Assembly: GCF_017874615.1 (NCBI RefSeq)
Contig: NZ_JAGIKV010000001.1
Location: 420,824-484,823, forward strand
Direction: 5' to 3'
DNA from: Paenibacillus xylanexedens
Lineage (GTDB): Bacteria > Bacillota > Bacilli > Paenibacillales > Paenibacillaceae
Length of the DNA stretch: 64,000 nt
Position 1 is the stretch's first letter. Each line of letters starts with the position of its first letter. A program made the translations under genes and the position numbers. Of the stretch, positions 1 to 8,817 are shown in pieces. Below the pieces are notes generated by a model. The model was not told the origin of the DNA. It did no database searches and saw nothing but the letters and a program-made list of their open reading frames with translations.

Positions 1-590
1 AGATGTTTCTCGCGTGTAGACAGCTCTGGTGTCTCCCCTGCACGAATCCGGTTGATTACCTCTTCAACAGGTACAGTATACTGTACACCCGCCTTAACGC
101 CTGGAACACGACGAATAGCATCCGAGTGGCCTTGGCTCACACCTTTGCCCCAGAACGTGTACTCTTTTCCTTCTGGCAGAATGGACTGTGCAAGCAGACG
201 GTTCATGGAGAACAAGCCTGGGTCCCAACCTGTGGAAATGACACTTACGTGACCGCCTTGCTCTGCCGCAGCATTAACTTCTTTGTAGAATTCAGGAATT
301 TTCGCATGTGTATCGAAGCTATCTACCGTATTGAACAACTTGGCGATGGCTGGTGTCTGCTCTGGAAGGTCGGTTGCAGAACCACCACAGAGGATCATAA
401 CATCAACCTTGCCTATGTATTGCTCCGCTGCAGAGATATGCTCAAAACGTACTTCTGTGCTTTCAGCGACCATCTGCTCCGGATTACGACGTGTAAACAC
501 AGCAATCAGTTCCATATCCTCGTTCTGGGAAATAGCTTTCTCTACACCTTTACCCAAGTTACCGTAACCAACAATACCCACTCTAATCAT
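1..590 (-). CDS. ddh: meso-diaminopimelate D-dehydrogenase, partial (C-terminus beyond window)
   Basis: Reverse-strand frame open from ATG at 588-590 to the window edge, so the 3' end is missing. The protein starts MIRVGIVGYGNLGKGVEKAI, a Rossmann GxGxxG NADP site. It later contains STGWDPGLFS and the stretch YTFWGKGVSQGHSDAIRR, which are signature segments of meso-diaminopimelate D-dehydrogenase (EC 1.4.1.16). That cytoplasmic enzyme makes meso-DAP directly from tetrahydrodipicolinate for lysine and peptidoglycan synthesis. A ribosome binding site AGGAGAGG precedes the start. Opposite-strand frames here are shadows. About 196 of roughly 325 residues are present. Confidence 0.93.
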   Translation of the reverse strand, partial: MIRVGIVGYGNLGKGVEKAISQNEDMELIAVFTRRNPEQMVAESTEVRFEHISAAEQYIGKVDVMILCGGSATDLPEQTPAIAKLFNTVDSFDTHAKIPEFYKEVNAAAEQGGHVSVISTGWDPGLFSMNRLLAQSILPEGKEYTFWGKGVSQGHSDAIRRVPGVKAGVQYTVPVEEVINRIRAGETPELSTREKH

Positions 591-682
591 GTTCAATCCT
601 CTCCTGTCTTCTTCTATAGTTGTCTATTACTCTGTTTATAATGATATAACATAACATGTAACCTGTCAGGTTTCCAGTTCGA

Positions 683-737
683 AATAAAAATACCTTGCAG
701 CGGTGCAGCAATAATGCGGCTCCGTATGCAAGGTATT
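683..737 (-). terminator. intrinsic terminator after the lipoprotein gene
   Basis: A perfect 11-bp inverted repeat (AATACCTTGCA / TGCAAGGTATT) with a long loop is followed on the minus strand by TTTTTATTT. It lies downstream of the leftward lipoprotein gene and upstream of ddh, so it most likely separates the two transcripts. Confidence 0.7.
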
Positions 738-802
738 ATGGCGTTCATTCGTTATTTTAGGAAGAAAAAAAGCAGGAAAGAAAAATAGCCCTTATCTTCT
801 GC

Positions 803-1381
803 TTATGATTCTGTCCAGGTCAACGTCAGTTCAATGACGCCTTCCTGTCCCGCCAATGTTCCTCCAATCAAGGACCAGACATCCTGCGTTTCTGGATCGG
901 TTCCCTGAATGATAATATTTTTGTCATCGATCGTCTGACCTGCATCCGTCAACTTTTTGGCGTTGAAGTAATCTTTATACAGCTGGGATACGGTTTTCAT
1001 ATCTTGTTCAGTGGAGAAAATCACCATGGCCGATTGCTTGCCTTCATTCTCACCAGAATTGGCTAAACGAATCGTAGCATCTTCCGGCAACGGGAAATCA
1101 CTTGGCAAGTTCTCCGGCAACTCATTGGTTCCAGCAGTCGCTTCCTCACCACGATCTGAATCCGAGTCGGTTGGTGCAGTCGTACCTTCCGTTTCGGTCA
1201 CTTCACTTGTTGTTGCTTCGCTTGCGCCTTCATTAGTCGCTTGTTCACCAGTTCCGGAGGAAACTTCAGTGTCCACCTTCTCCGTATCACTCGGTTCGTC
1301 TGCCGCGCTGCTGCAAGCACTCAAGGCCACCATCATCGCCAGTGCGGCACAGGCCAATACATATTTCCTTCTCTTCACCAT
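803..1381 (-). CDS. secreted lipoprotein of unknown function
   Basis: 192 residues. The N-terminus (MVKRRKYVLACAALAMMVALSACSS) is a lipoprotein signal peptide with lipobox LSAC, so the mature protein should be anchored to the outer face of the membrane. A low-complexity Ser/Thr/Glu linker (about residues 25-80) leads to a compact C-terminal domain of about 110 residues containing LPSDFPLPEDATI and a VIFSTEQDM segment. I do not recognise a named family. It follows the small membrane protein and hydrolase genes on the same strand and may share their transcript. Confidence 0.8.
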   Translation of the reverse strand: MVKRRKYVLACAALAMMVALSACSSAADEPSDTEKVDTEVSSGTGEQATNEGASEATTSEVTETEGTTAPTDSDSDRGEEATAGTNELPENLPSDFPLPEDATIRLANSGENEGKQSAMVIFSTEQDMKTVSQLYKDYFNAKKLTDAGQTIDDKNIIIQGTDPETQDVWSLIGGTLAGQEGVIELTLTWTES

Positions 1382-1413
1382 CTGTTACCACTCCTTCTTC
1401 TTCATTTTATGTG

Positions 1414-1560
1414 CTAATCTCGTTCAAACGGCTGGATCACAGGCACCGCATGAACGTTATTCTTAACCCATATCACAGATACACATAATACACTTAGAGA
1501 CAATAGACAACTGGCTACAAGAATGGACAGGAAGCGGGTGATTACTTTAAACTTTTTCAT
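1414..1560 (-). CDS. small single-pass membrane protein
   Basis: 48 residues if it starts at MKKFKV (1558-1560), which has a GAGGAGGG ribosome binding site; this start is preferred. A longer frame starts at 1614 with an ATGA overlap to the hydrolase stop and would add 18 acidic residues. One hydrophobic segment (about residues 8-30) is followed by a short outside tail. Function unknown. The overlap suggests translational coupling to the alpha/beta hydrolase. Confidence 0.6.
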   Translation of the reverse strand: MKKFKVITRFLSILVASCLLSLSVLCVSVIWVKNNVHAVPVIQPFERD

Positions 1561-1610
1561 CCATCCCTCCTCCTCATCCTGTTCATCATGTGTTTGTGGA
1601 ATCATGTTAC

Positions 1611-2594
1611 TCATAGGTCACTGGACGGTGTCACTAATTTCATAATCTCGGCGGCGACAATATCCGGTTGACTGTTGTGGATACTGTGTGTCGCTTGTGG
1701 AACCGTCAGCTGTGTTCCGTGTCTTGACCATGAAGCAAAATTCGCTTGGTCGTCCTGCCATGCATGACTGTCCTCATCCGACTCCTCCGAACCGGTTGTC
1801 AGGATCGTCAGCGGAAAGCCAAACTTCGTTTTGTTCTCAAGCACACACGCTGCATTTGTTCTGGAATTCCGAACCTCTTCCATGACATTGTCATTGTACG
1901 CATGTCTCAGCGTGGATATCGTGACGGCCTTTTTCATCGGTTCCGTTACCAGACTTGGGTCAATGACCAGAGATGCCATCATGCGATCCGATTGCAGCAA
2001 TGTTCGTGCGATGCCTGTTTTCACCAGAAAACGGGACCCATCCATCATCCATTCCGGTGTATTCAGATCCGTACGACTGTAATACTCCGGGCTTCCGCCA
2101 TCGATCATGACCATGCCAGCCACTTCATCAGGATACCTTTGCGCAAACCGCAGTGTCTCCAGCGCACCCAGGGAGTGACCGACCATGATGTAAGGTGGAC
2201 GTTGACCGGATGTTCGCAGCAATTGGTGGATCTCTTCCGAGATGGTATCCACATCACGAGGGTCATCCGTATAGTCGCTGTATCCATACCCGAACCGATC
2301 ATATACCGCAATTTTCACCTGTGATTTCAACTTGTCATATAGCGGACTGAAATCCACATACGGATTGGGTGTACCCCAGCCTGAGGCAAACACCACGGTT
2401 ACCTCTCCTTTGCCAGCAGTGTAGAGGTGCATGTTGCGACCACTCACTTCATAATACTTGCCTGGCGGGGGATAGGACTTCATATCCTGCGTGGATTGAT
2501 ACGCTTCATACGCTGTACCTGCCAGCAGCAAAAGTCCTGTGGCAAGCATGATGCCTCCCAGCACTTTTAACCCTCTCCGTAACCCCTTCTTCAT
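1611..2594 (-). CDS. alpha/beta hydrolase, membrane-anchored
   Basis: 327 residues. An N-terminal hydrophobic helix (about residues 11-30) probably anchors or exports the protein. The rest is an alpha/beta hydrolase: oxyanion region FASGWGTP, nucleophile elbow GHSLG (Ser in VGHSLGALE) and a late His in ATHSIHN. Family members are esterases, lipases or related hydrolases; the substrate cannot be read from sequence. First gene of a likely three-gene leftward unit with the small membrane protein and the lipoprotein. Confidence 0.85.
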   Translation of the reverse strand: MKKGLRRGLKVLGGIMLATGLLLLAGTAYEAYQSTQDMKSYPPPGKYYEVSGRNMHLYTAGKGEVTVVFASGWGTPNPYVDFSPLYDKLKSQVKIAVYDRFGYGYSDYTDDPRDVDTISEEIHQLLRTSGQRPPYIMVGHSLGALETLRFAQRYPDEVAGMVMIDGGSPEYYSRTDLNTPEWMMDGSRFLVKTGIARTLLQSDRMMASLVIDPSLVTEPMKKAVTISTLRHAYNDNVMEEVRNSRTNAACVLENKTKFGFPLTILTTGSEESDEDSHAWQDDQANFASWSRHGTQLTVPQATHSIHNSQPDIVAAEIMKLVTPSSDL

Positions 2595-2730
2595 CTTCTC
2601 TACCCCTTACCCCAAAGGTTCATCTATATATGTATGCTTCAATCGTACCCAAGAAATAGCGGGATTGAAACAATCCCGAGTCCAGTTCTTTCCCCAACCA
2701 AAGTCCAGTGTCCCTCCCCTACCTGTGACG

Positions 2731-2771
2731 CAAAAAAAACTGCAAATCTCCCATTCAGGAAACTTGCAGTT
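2731..2771 (-). terminator. intrinsic terminator after exoA
   Basis: Minus-strand stem AACTGCAA...TTGCAGTT followed by a run of eight T. It lies between exoA and the hydrolase gene. The rest of the 2,595-2,827 gap holds no other clear feature. Confidence 0.8.
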
Positions 2772-2827
2772 GATCTATACTTGTATTCTAAAACTCTTAC
2801 CTCAATCTATCTCACGATGATCCTTAC

Positions 2828-3583
2828 CTATAGTTGTAACGTAAGACCCACCGGGCAATGATCACTGCCCATCACGTGGCAGTCGATATGCGCATCTGCC
2901 ACCTTAGGTGCCAATTGATTGGATACGAGAAAATAATCAATGCGCCAGCCCACGTTCCGTTCTCTAACCTTCGGCATATAAGACCACCAGCTGTATACAT
3001 CCGTACGATTCGGATACAGATGACGGAAGCTGTCTACATACCCGGAAGCAAGCAAATCAGTCATCTTGCCACGCTCTTCAAGGGTAAATCCGGAATTGCC
3101 CAGATTGGGCTTCGGATTCTTCAGGTCAATCTCCTCATGAGCCACATTCAGGTCACCACAGACGATAACCGGTTTAGTCTGCTCCAATTGCAGAATGTAC
3201 CCCCGGAATCGATCCTCCCATTCCAGACGATAAGGCAGCCGGGTCAGATCCCGCTTCGCATTAGGGGTATAGACGTTCACCAGATAAAACTCATCATACT
3301 CCAGTGTAATCATCCGGCCTTCCGGCTCGCTGTCCTCCTCCATCCCGTAACGAACGGATAAAGGTTTGATTCGGCTAAATACAGCCGTACCGGAATAACC
3401 TTTTTTGATCGCATAATTCCAATATTGATAAACATCTTCCCCCAGGTCCATCTCAATCTGTCCGGCTTGTAATTTGGTCTCCTGAAGGCAGAAGATATCT
3501 GCCTGACTCTCCTGATAATAATCCATGAATCCTTTGGTCACACATGCCCTTAAGCCATTCACATTCCAGGACACCAGCTTCAT
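2828..3583 (-). CDS. exoA: exodeoxyribonuclease III / AP endonuclease
   Basis: 251 residues, the usual length of the ExoIII/ExoA family. It starts MKLVSWNVNGLRACV and carries the family motifs FCLQETKLQ (metal-binding Glu), VCGDLNVAHEEIDL and the C-terminal RIDYFLVSNQL...GSDHCPV. Family enzymes cut DNA at abasic sites and degrade from 3' ends in base excision repair, using Mg2+ in the cytoplasm. The start is supported by GAGGAGATGAGGAT just upstream. It is probably transcribed alone, ending at the terminator near 2,750. Confidence 0.95.
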   Translation of the reverse strand: MKLVSWNVNGLRACVTKGFMDYYQESQADIFCLQETKLQAGQIEMDLGEDVYQYWNYAIKKGYSGTAVFSRIKPLSVRYGMEEDSEPEGRMITLEYDEFYLVNVYTPNAKRDLTRLPYRLEWEDRFRGYILQLEQTKPVIVCGDLNVAHEEIDLKNPKPNLGNSGFTLEERGKMTDLLASGYVDSFRHLYPNRTDVYSWWSYMPKVRERNVGWRIDYFLVSNQLAPKVADAHIDCHVMGSDHCPVGLTLQL

Positions 3584-3693
3584 ATCCTCATCTCCTCACA
3601 TCTCTCCAATATAGCATGGGCTCATTCAGAGGGACAAGCCTTACGGCTCTGGAATGAGATGGAGTCATTGAAATCCTTATGGGGCTAGCTTGC

Positions 3694-4251
3694 CTATATT
3701 TCGCTTCGTAACTTAGAGAACACCGCAAGGTCAATATATCTGCCTTTCTCAAACTCATGCTGCCGCAGTACACCTTCCTGTTGAAAATTAAGTTTATGTA
3801 ACAGGCGAATTGACGCCTCGTTCTCTGGTTCAACCTTTGCTTCGATCTTGTTAAGCTGCATGCATGTGAATCCAAAATGTAACACAGCATGGGCCACTTC
3901 AGTCATAACACCGCGGCCCCAGAAAGAGGAACGCAAATCGTATCCAATCTCTGCACGGTTATGTACATCTTCATAGTTCAGGAACCCACAGGTTCCGATC
4001 ACTTTACGAGTTTCACGGTCTTCAATCATCCAGCGTAAACCCGTGTATTCCTTGAAAATCTTCGTATACCAATTCATCTCACTCTGTGCATCCTCCACGG
4101 ATTCAAAGGGAGTGAATGGCATATATTGAACCACAGCTTCATCGGAATATAACGCGAGCAGATCATGGCTGTCTCCAGCCTCAGCTGACCGGAGGATGAA
4201 TCGTTCTGTCTGAATTAATGGAAATAGATCAAACCTAAATTGCTCACTCAT
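3694..4251 (-). CDS. GNAT N-acetyltransferase, RimJ/RimL type
   Basis: 185 residues from ATG at 4249-4251, chosen because AAAGGAG lies 8 nt upstream; a longer frame from 4272 lacks a site. Features are LIQTERFILRS at the N-terminus, WMIEDRETRKVIGTCGF, RAEIGYDLRSSFWGRGVMTE (acetyl-CoA pyrophosphate loop) and a C-terminal NEASIRLLHKLNF. Family members acetylate protein N-termini or small amines with acetyl-CoA; the substrate is unknown. It is transcribed divergently from the oxidoreductase at 4,380. Confidence 0.88.
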   Translation of the reverse strand: MSEQFRFDLFPLIQTERFILRSAEAGDSHDLLALYSDEAVVQYMPFTPFESVEDAQSEMNWYTKIFKEYTGLRWMIEDRETRKVIGTCGFLNYEDVHNRAEIGYDLRSSFWGRGVMTEVAHAVLHFGFTCMQLNKIEAKVEPENEASIRLLHKLNFQQEGVLRQHEFEKGRYIDLAVFSKLRSEI

Positions 4252-4379
4252 GCGAGGTCTCCTTTGCAACATTCATTGTAGAAGTCCATTTTACTACACT
4301 TGCCTTCATCAAGCTTTTACTATTAATATGTTCTATTAAGGCATTACTGTAGAAAAGGATACATAGGAGAGGACGTGCT

Positions 4380-5516
4380 ATTATCACACAATCATATGAC
4401 GTTATTATCGTTGGAGCCGGCTCCATGGGTATGAGTGCAGGTTATTATCTATCGCGCAGTGGATGCAAAATTTTATTAATCGATGCCTTTGATCCTCCGC
4501 ATACGGAAGGAAGTCATCACGGGGATAGCAGACTGATGCGCCATGTGTACAGTGGTGGGCCTGACTATATTGCCATGGCATTACTTGCACAGAAGTTATG
4601 GCACGAGCTGGAGGAAACGACCGGAGACCAACTGTTTGTTCCTTCCGGTGTAATAAATGTGGTTGATCCGGGGATTCATTCCTTCCACAACCGATTGAGC
4701 CATGCAGATGATGCAGGCATTCGGTATGAAACGTTGCACGCAGCCGAGGTGATGAAACGCTGGCCAGGTATTACAATACCTGAACATTACGAGGGCATGT
4801 ATGAGCCTGATGCGGGTTATCTGTATAGTGAACCCTGTATTCGTGCCTTCCGCAAGGCAGGCGAGACTCACGGTGCCACCTTGTTAACACACACACGGGT
4901 GGAGCATATCGAATACGGACCACATTCCGTCGCAGTTCAGACTTCAGGTGGTGAGACATACCATGCAAATCAAATCATCCTGAGCGCTGGCGCCTGGTTT
5001 CAGACATTAAAACCTTTCGTGGATCTCCCCATTCAGGCAGTGCGTAAAACGGTTGGATGGTTTGATGCACCACAAGCTTTGTACGGCGAGGCACACTTCC
5101 CCGGTTTTACACTGGCAGGAAAAGAAGGTACATATTATGGATTTCCAAGCATCGGCGGATCAGGTCTGAAGATGGGTCGTCATGATACGGGCCAGGTGTG
5201 GACACCAGGAAGTACAATGGCTCCATTTGGTACGGAAGAAACGGACGAGGGGGATCTGCGCAGGCTGCTCGAACTTCATATGCCTCAGGCAGCTGGAGAA
5301 TTGAAACGTGGTAGTGTGTGCAAGTATGAATTCACTTCGGATGAAGATTTTATTATCGACCGACACCCTGCCCATGAACGTGTGTGGCTCGCAGGCGGTT
5401 TCTCCGGTCATGGCTTCAAGTTTGCAAGTGCCATTGGGCAGATTCTATCCGACTTGGTGCAAACGGGGCACACGGATCAGGATATTAGCAGGTTCACCCT
5501 ATCCCGTTTTCGTTAA
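4380..5516 (+). CDS. FAD-dependent amine oxidase (sarcosine / N-methyltryptophan oxidase type), probable ATT start
   Basis: The FAD-binding motif VIIVGAGSMGMSAGYYL begins upstream of the first ATG in frame (4425), so that ATG cannot be the true start. The frame is closed by TAG at 4350. Between this stop and the motif the only start-like codon with good spacing is ATT at 4380-4382, 7 nt after AGGAGAGG. This gives MITQSYDVIIVGAGS and 378 residues, the usual size of monomeric sarcosine oxidases. SHHGDSRLMRHVY and the late AGGFSGHGFKFASAIG also match. Members oxidise N-methyl amines with O2 and covalent FAD. The ATT start is inferred. Confidence 0.82.
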   Translation: MITQSYDVIIVGAGSMGMSAGYYLSRSGCKILLIDAFDPPHTEGSHHGDSRLMRHVYSGGPDYIAMALLAQKLWHELEETTGDQLFVPSGVINVVDPGIHSFHNRLSHADDAGIRYETLHAAEVMKRWPGITIPEHYEGMYEPDAGYLYSEPCIRAFRKAGETHGATLLTHTRVEHIEYGPHSVAVQTSGGETYHANQIILSAGAWFQTLKPFVDLPIQAVRKTVGWFDAPQALYGEAHFPGFTLAGKEGTYYGFPSIGGSGLKMGRHDTGQVWTPGSTMAPFGTEETDEGDLRRLLELHMPQAAGELKRGSVCKYEFTSDEDFIIDRHPAHERVWLAGGFSGHGFKFASAIGQILSDLVQTGHTDQDISRFTLSRFR

Positions 5517-5559
5517 GTACCAGCTGGGTGGATGAATATATGTATGTCTAAAATAGCTA

Positions 5560-5608
5560 CTTTCTTAGAGGGTGCGGTGTTGCTTAGAACACTGCACCTC
5601 CAAGAAAG
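5560..5608. repeat. imperfect long palindrome downstream of the oxidoreductase gene
   Basis: CTTTCTT-GAGG-TGC-GTGTT on one arm pairs with AACAC-GCA-CTC-AAGAAAG on the other, with small bulges. There is no T-run on either side, so it is a weak terminator candidate at best. It lies between two convergent genes. Confidence 0.5.
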
Positions 5609-5645
5609 AAGGACACGTAAGAGCGTTAATTCATGCCCACTCACA

Positions 5646-7347
5646 CTAATTAACTTTGACTAGGCTCCATTGCTGATTGGCACCGCCATTGTCGGCCCAC
5701 TGAATCGTGGAGGCACCTGCGGTTAGAGAACCTTGATTGATGTCAACCGTCAGGCCACTGTTTCGATTCGCAAGTACCACATATCCTCCCACATCAATGG
5801 GCAGCCATTGCTGATTGTTGCCCCCGTTATCCTGCCACTGAATCAGAGCGGCTCCGCCTTGTGTGGAACCCGAATTCACATCCAGCAAAAGCCCACTGCC
5901 TACATTGCGAATGTTGTAATATCCGTTGCCTGTAGACTCCAGCTTCCACTGCTGATTGGCTGCTCCATTATCATTCCACTGAATGATTGTTGCCCCACCC
6001 GTAGAAGAAGCACCGTTAACATCGAGTGCAAGTCCACTGTTGCGGTTGATTAATTTGTAGATGGCCCCGGCTTCATATCCTGTACCGCCATTGTAAGTTG
6101 CACCGGAAATGACGTAGGTTGTTACGGAGTTGGCCTTGGCCGTAGCGGTAAAGGTTTTGTTTTGCACCGAAATATTGGTCAGTTGCTGCAACTTCTCCGT
6201 TGAAGAGGTCCGATATACTTGAGCAGATGTGCCTGTGTTAGTAAAACGACTGAGATCATAGGTTACCGTTGTATCCGTCGACTCCGAATTGGTTGTTACC
6301 AGCACAACTTTGCCGGAAGCTGCATCATAAGCTGCAAGGGTATTGGCATCACTCATGCCGATAATCTTGTATCCAGGACGAATAAATTTACTGTAATTGC
6401 CCATGACATAATATTTTTGGTTCACGGTGTAACTGGTCGTTTGCGTATTGTTCAACACGTTCTTGAAAAATCCCCATCCTTCTGCACTATCCACGGCTTG
6501 CCAATACACCCATCCACTTGCGCCCATATTGCGAACATCCTTGAGGATGGTCCGTGACATCGTAAGTCCGCTTGCATCCCCGTCTCCATATTCAGAGGTC
6601 CACAGATGTTTGCCCGCAGACGTCGCTGTGTTACGCAAAGCAGTACGATTGCTTCCGCCATACGTATGGGTGTTGATCTGAGTGATCGCTGATTTAACCG
6701 CATTGCTATAGCTGTTGAACGACACATTGGTATCATCGATACTGTATTCTTCTGGTGCGCTCAGCTTTGTGGACAGGCCCTTTGCATTCAACGAAGCTTG
6801 TACCTGACTCAGAATCGTGTTCTGATCCGCCCGGTCAAAGTGCATGCCCTCCTGGTCATTGCCCTGCTTCCACCATGTCGAGATTGGTTCATTCAGCGGA
6901 GTTACACTATCAAATGTGATCCCCCAGTTATCCCGAAAATGCTTCACAACCTCGGTTAAGTAATCGGCAAAATCATCGTAGTAATCGGGCTTGAGGTTGT
7001 TACCACCATTGGCCGAACCGGACACATTACCACTGATCGTCATCCAGTAAGGTGCGGAATTCGCAAAAGCTTCGATGACATTCACACCTTGAGCTTTGGC
7101 AGCTTGCAGCATATATCGTTGGTTTGCATCTGCATTCCAGTCATACACACCAGGAGAAGGCTGGTAACCAGGAACGGCTTTACGATATTCGAGGATATTG
7201 GATGATGGATTATCCCCGCCTCCAATGTTGTACCGCAGGATATTCAGCCCAAGTCCGGTATTTGCGTTGAACATTTTCTCCACATACTCATCCCGATTGG
7301 AGTATTCTCCAACCACTTTGCCCCACCAAGCGAGGGATGTCCCCCAT
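5646..7347 (-). pseudogene. GH30 endo-beta-1,6-galactanase-like gene with ricin-type lectin domain, 3' part (split by prophage)
   Basis: The open frame from 7331 leftward encodes the GH30 (beta/alpha)8 domain, lacking only its first beta strand. The acid/base Glu is in TPLNEP and the nucleophile Glu in LWTSEYGDGD. A beta-sandwich and a C-terminal ricin-type trefoil (CBM13-like) follow, with three QQW repeats in the last 140 residues. The reading frame is closed by TAA at 7349-7351, right at the phage junction, and no start with a ribosome site follows. The missing 5' part is at 51,673-51,831. Joined through the 16-bp core the frame is continuous and gives a 614-residue secreted protein. The closest relative in the window is the intact GH30 at 57.2-58.7 kb. 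Confidence 0.92.
7332..7347. other. attL core
   Basis: 16-bp GAGGGATGTCCCCCAT, identical to the copy at 51673-51688. It contains the near-palindrome GGGA-TG-TCCC. On the minus strand it encodes part of the conserved GH30 motif GWGTSL. Confidence 0.93.
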
Positions 7348-7487
7348 TACACGTTACATCTGTACTATGTTTATCATGTTAATTTATGTTATTCACAAAG
7401 TATCAACAATCAGGTGCCATCAAGGGTTTTCTACGCCTTTGAATTGTATCATGTATATCATTATCAAAACTTTGGTTAACTGATTAT

Positions 7488-7516
7488 GTTACCCTGCCGT
7501 TACCCCGACGTTACTC
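7488..7516 (+). promoter_or_regulatory. integrase arm-type sites, left end (three 11-bp repeats)
   Basis: GTTACCC at 7488, GTTACCC at 7499 and GTTACTC at 7510, each exactly 11 bp apart. The same motif occurs twice, also 11 bp apart, at the other phage end (51599 and 51610). Direct repeats near both ends of a phage with a tyrosine integrase are expected to be integrase arm-binding sites; this is inference. The rest of 7,348-7,520 is AT-rich and shows nothing else. Confidence 0.6.
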
Positions 7517-7520
7517 AAAC

Positions 7521-7551
7521 AAAAAAAGACCCTGCCGCAATAGCAGGGCCT
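7521..7551 (-). terminator. terminator after the lysis cassette
   Basis: Minus-strand stem AGGCCCTGC / GCAGGGTCT with a 7-nt loop followed by TTTTTTT. It ends the leftward lysis transcript just inside attL. Confidence 0.9.
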
Positions 7552-7557
7552 CTCCTC

Positions 7558-7938
7558 TTAGCTGGCAATCTTTCCACCAGCCTTTTTAGCTTTGTAGTCG
7601 ATATATGCTTTTTCAATGGATGCTCGGATCTCGTCACCAGTAACGGAGATGCCCAGCGACGCAAGTTTCTCACTCGCATAAGTGTACGCCTCGCTCAGCT
7701 TTCGATCACCTTCATATGTTTTGTAGATTGTCTCAGCCCATGCGAATGCTTCAGCACCAATTTTGTGCAGCTTATCGCGGTCCTCAGTCGTTGTTTTCGC
7801 CTCGTAGTACGCCTTCGCTTTAACTTTAATTACATTAATAGCGCCGATGATTACAATCGCCACCAATCCAAACAGAGCATTTACGATCGTATCAATATAA
7901 GGCTTGGCATTTACCATAATGTCTTCCATGTCACTCAC
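7558..7938 (-). CDS. phage holin, LL-H type
   Basis: 126 residues. A single transmembrane segment (about residues 18-40, IVNALFGLVAIVIIGAINVI) is followed by a charged soluble tail of about 85 residues. This layout and the position next to the amidase match the LL-H holin family. Holins form membrane lesions that let the endolysin reach the wall at the end of infection. AGGAGTGAGTGAC precedes the ATG. Confidence 0.8.
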   Translation of the reverse strand: MSDMEDIMVNAKPYIDTIVNALFGLVAIVIIGAINVIKVKAKAYYEAKTTTEDRDKLHKIGAEAFAWAETIYKTYEGDRKLSEAYTYASEKLASLGISVTGDEIRASIEKAYIDYKAKKAGGKIAS

Positions 7939-7941
7939 TCC

Positions 7942-8817
7942 TTAATTTTTAGGGTATATTTCTACTCTGCTTGGTGTCGTCTTATCCCAGAAGATGCGTG
8001 CGTCCAACAGCTTTGTCAGGTCACGGGCTGTCACATATCCCACCCCATCGATGTTCATGGTCTCTACCGCTTCACCGTTGATTGTTACTTTCCCTTTGGT
8101 ATATCCGATGCGACCACCAATCAACTCACCGATCGGTCTGGATGGTACCCATGTTGTACCTTTGACGTTGTATCCGGTGTACGTCGAACCGGCAGCCGTA
8201 TGAACGGTAACGCTCATTTCTGGGTACGGTGTGACTTTAACTGGTTCCTGTCCTGGTACCGTAGGGGCCTGAACATCGAACGGCACGCCCAGGTATTCGC
8301 AGATCCCTTGAGCAACTGCCAGTGCAACACGGTTCTGGAAGTCGTCTTGAAACAGTTTCTTTTCTTCCTCTGGATTGCTAATGAACCCAACCTCCAGCAG
8401 GACCGCGTCCATCTTGGTGTCACGGATCACTGCAAAGTTGCCATACCGTGCGCCGCGATCCTTGAAGCCTGTTGCTGCCAGCATGTGACGCTGAATTACT
8501 CCGGCCAGTGGCGCGCTTGTGGTGCGGTTATAGAATGTCTCCGTACCGTTGGCAGAAGATGACGCAGCGTTCGCATGAATGGAGATAAACAGATCTGCTG
8601 GCATCTTGTTGGCTACACTTACGCGCTCCTTGAGTTCCAAGAACACGTCAGTACGGCGTGTCAGGCTCACTTGCAGGTTCGGATTACCTTTCAACAATGC
8701 ATCCAGTTTAATTGCCATGGTCAAGTTGAAGTCTTTCTCTTTCTTCCCTGTTGGCCCGATCGCTCCCGGGTCTTGATTGCCGTGTCCAGCGTCAATGACT
8801 ATTCGTTTTTTCGCCAT
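7942..8817 (-). CDS. endolysin: N-acetylmuramoyl-L-alanine amidase (Amidase_3) with stalk-like domain
   Basis: 291 residues from ATG at 8815-8817, supported by GGAGGT 8 nt upstream. The catalytic domain (residues 1-180) has zinc ligands in IDAGHGNQDPGA, in FISIHANA, and the catalytic Glu in LLEVGFISN. This family cleaves the amide bond between MurNAc and L-Ala. The C-terminus (about 210-290, with SRPIGELIGG and YVTARDLTKLLDARIFW) resembles the copper-amine-oxidase-N-like stalk domain common in Paenibacillus. It is the lysis partner of the holin downstream. The same frame stays open far upstream; see the 9186 entry. Confidence 0.92.
   Translation of the reverse strand: MAKKRIVIDAGHGNQDPGAIGPTGKKEKDFNLTMAIKLDALLKGNPNLQVSLTRRTDVFLELKERVSVANKMPADLFISIHANAASSSANGTETFYNRTTSAPLAGVIQRHMLAATGFKDRGARYGNFAVIRDTKMDAVLLEVGFISNPEEEKKLFQDDFQNRVALAVAQGICEYLGVPFDVQAPTVPGQEPVKVTPYPEMSVTVHTAAGSTYTGYNVKGTTWVPSRPIGELIGGRIGYTKGKVTINGEAVETMNIDGVGYVTARDLTKLLDARIFWDKTTPSRVEIYPKN

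Noticed and set aside
3..641. 212-codon rightward ORF at the left edge
   Set aside because: Antisense of the clear ddh gene on the minus strand; no ribosome site and Cys/Phe-rich nonsense composition.
5560..5608. Intrinsic terminator between the oxidoreductase and the GH30 fragment
   Set aside because: Good dyad symmetry but no T-run on either strand; kept only as a palindrome.
5646..7316. Intact 556-aa GH30 starting at GTG 7316
   Set aside because: No ribosome site or signal peptide, and it lacks the first strand of the barrel. The missing 5' part is at 51.7-51.8 kb.
7486..8562. 358-codon rightward ORF
   Set aside because: Antisense of the holin and amidase genes, which have full motifs and ribosome sites.
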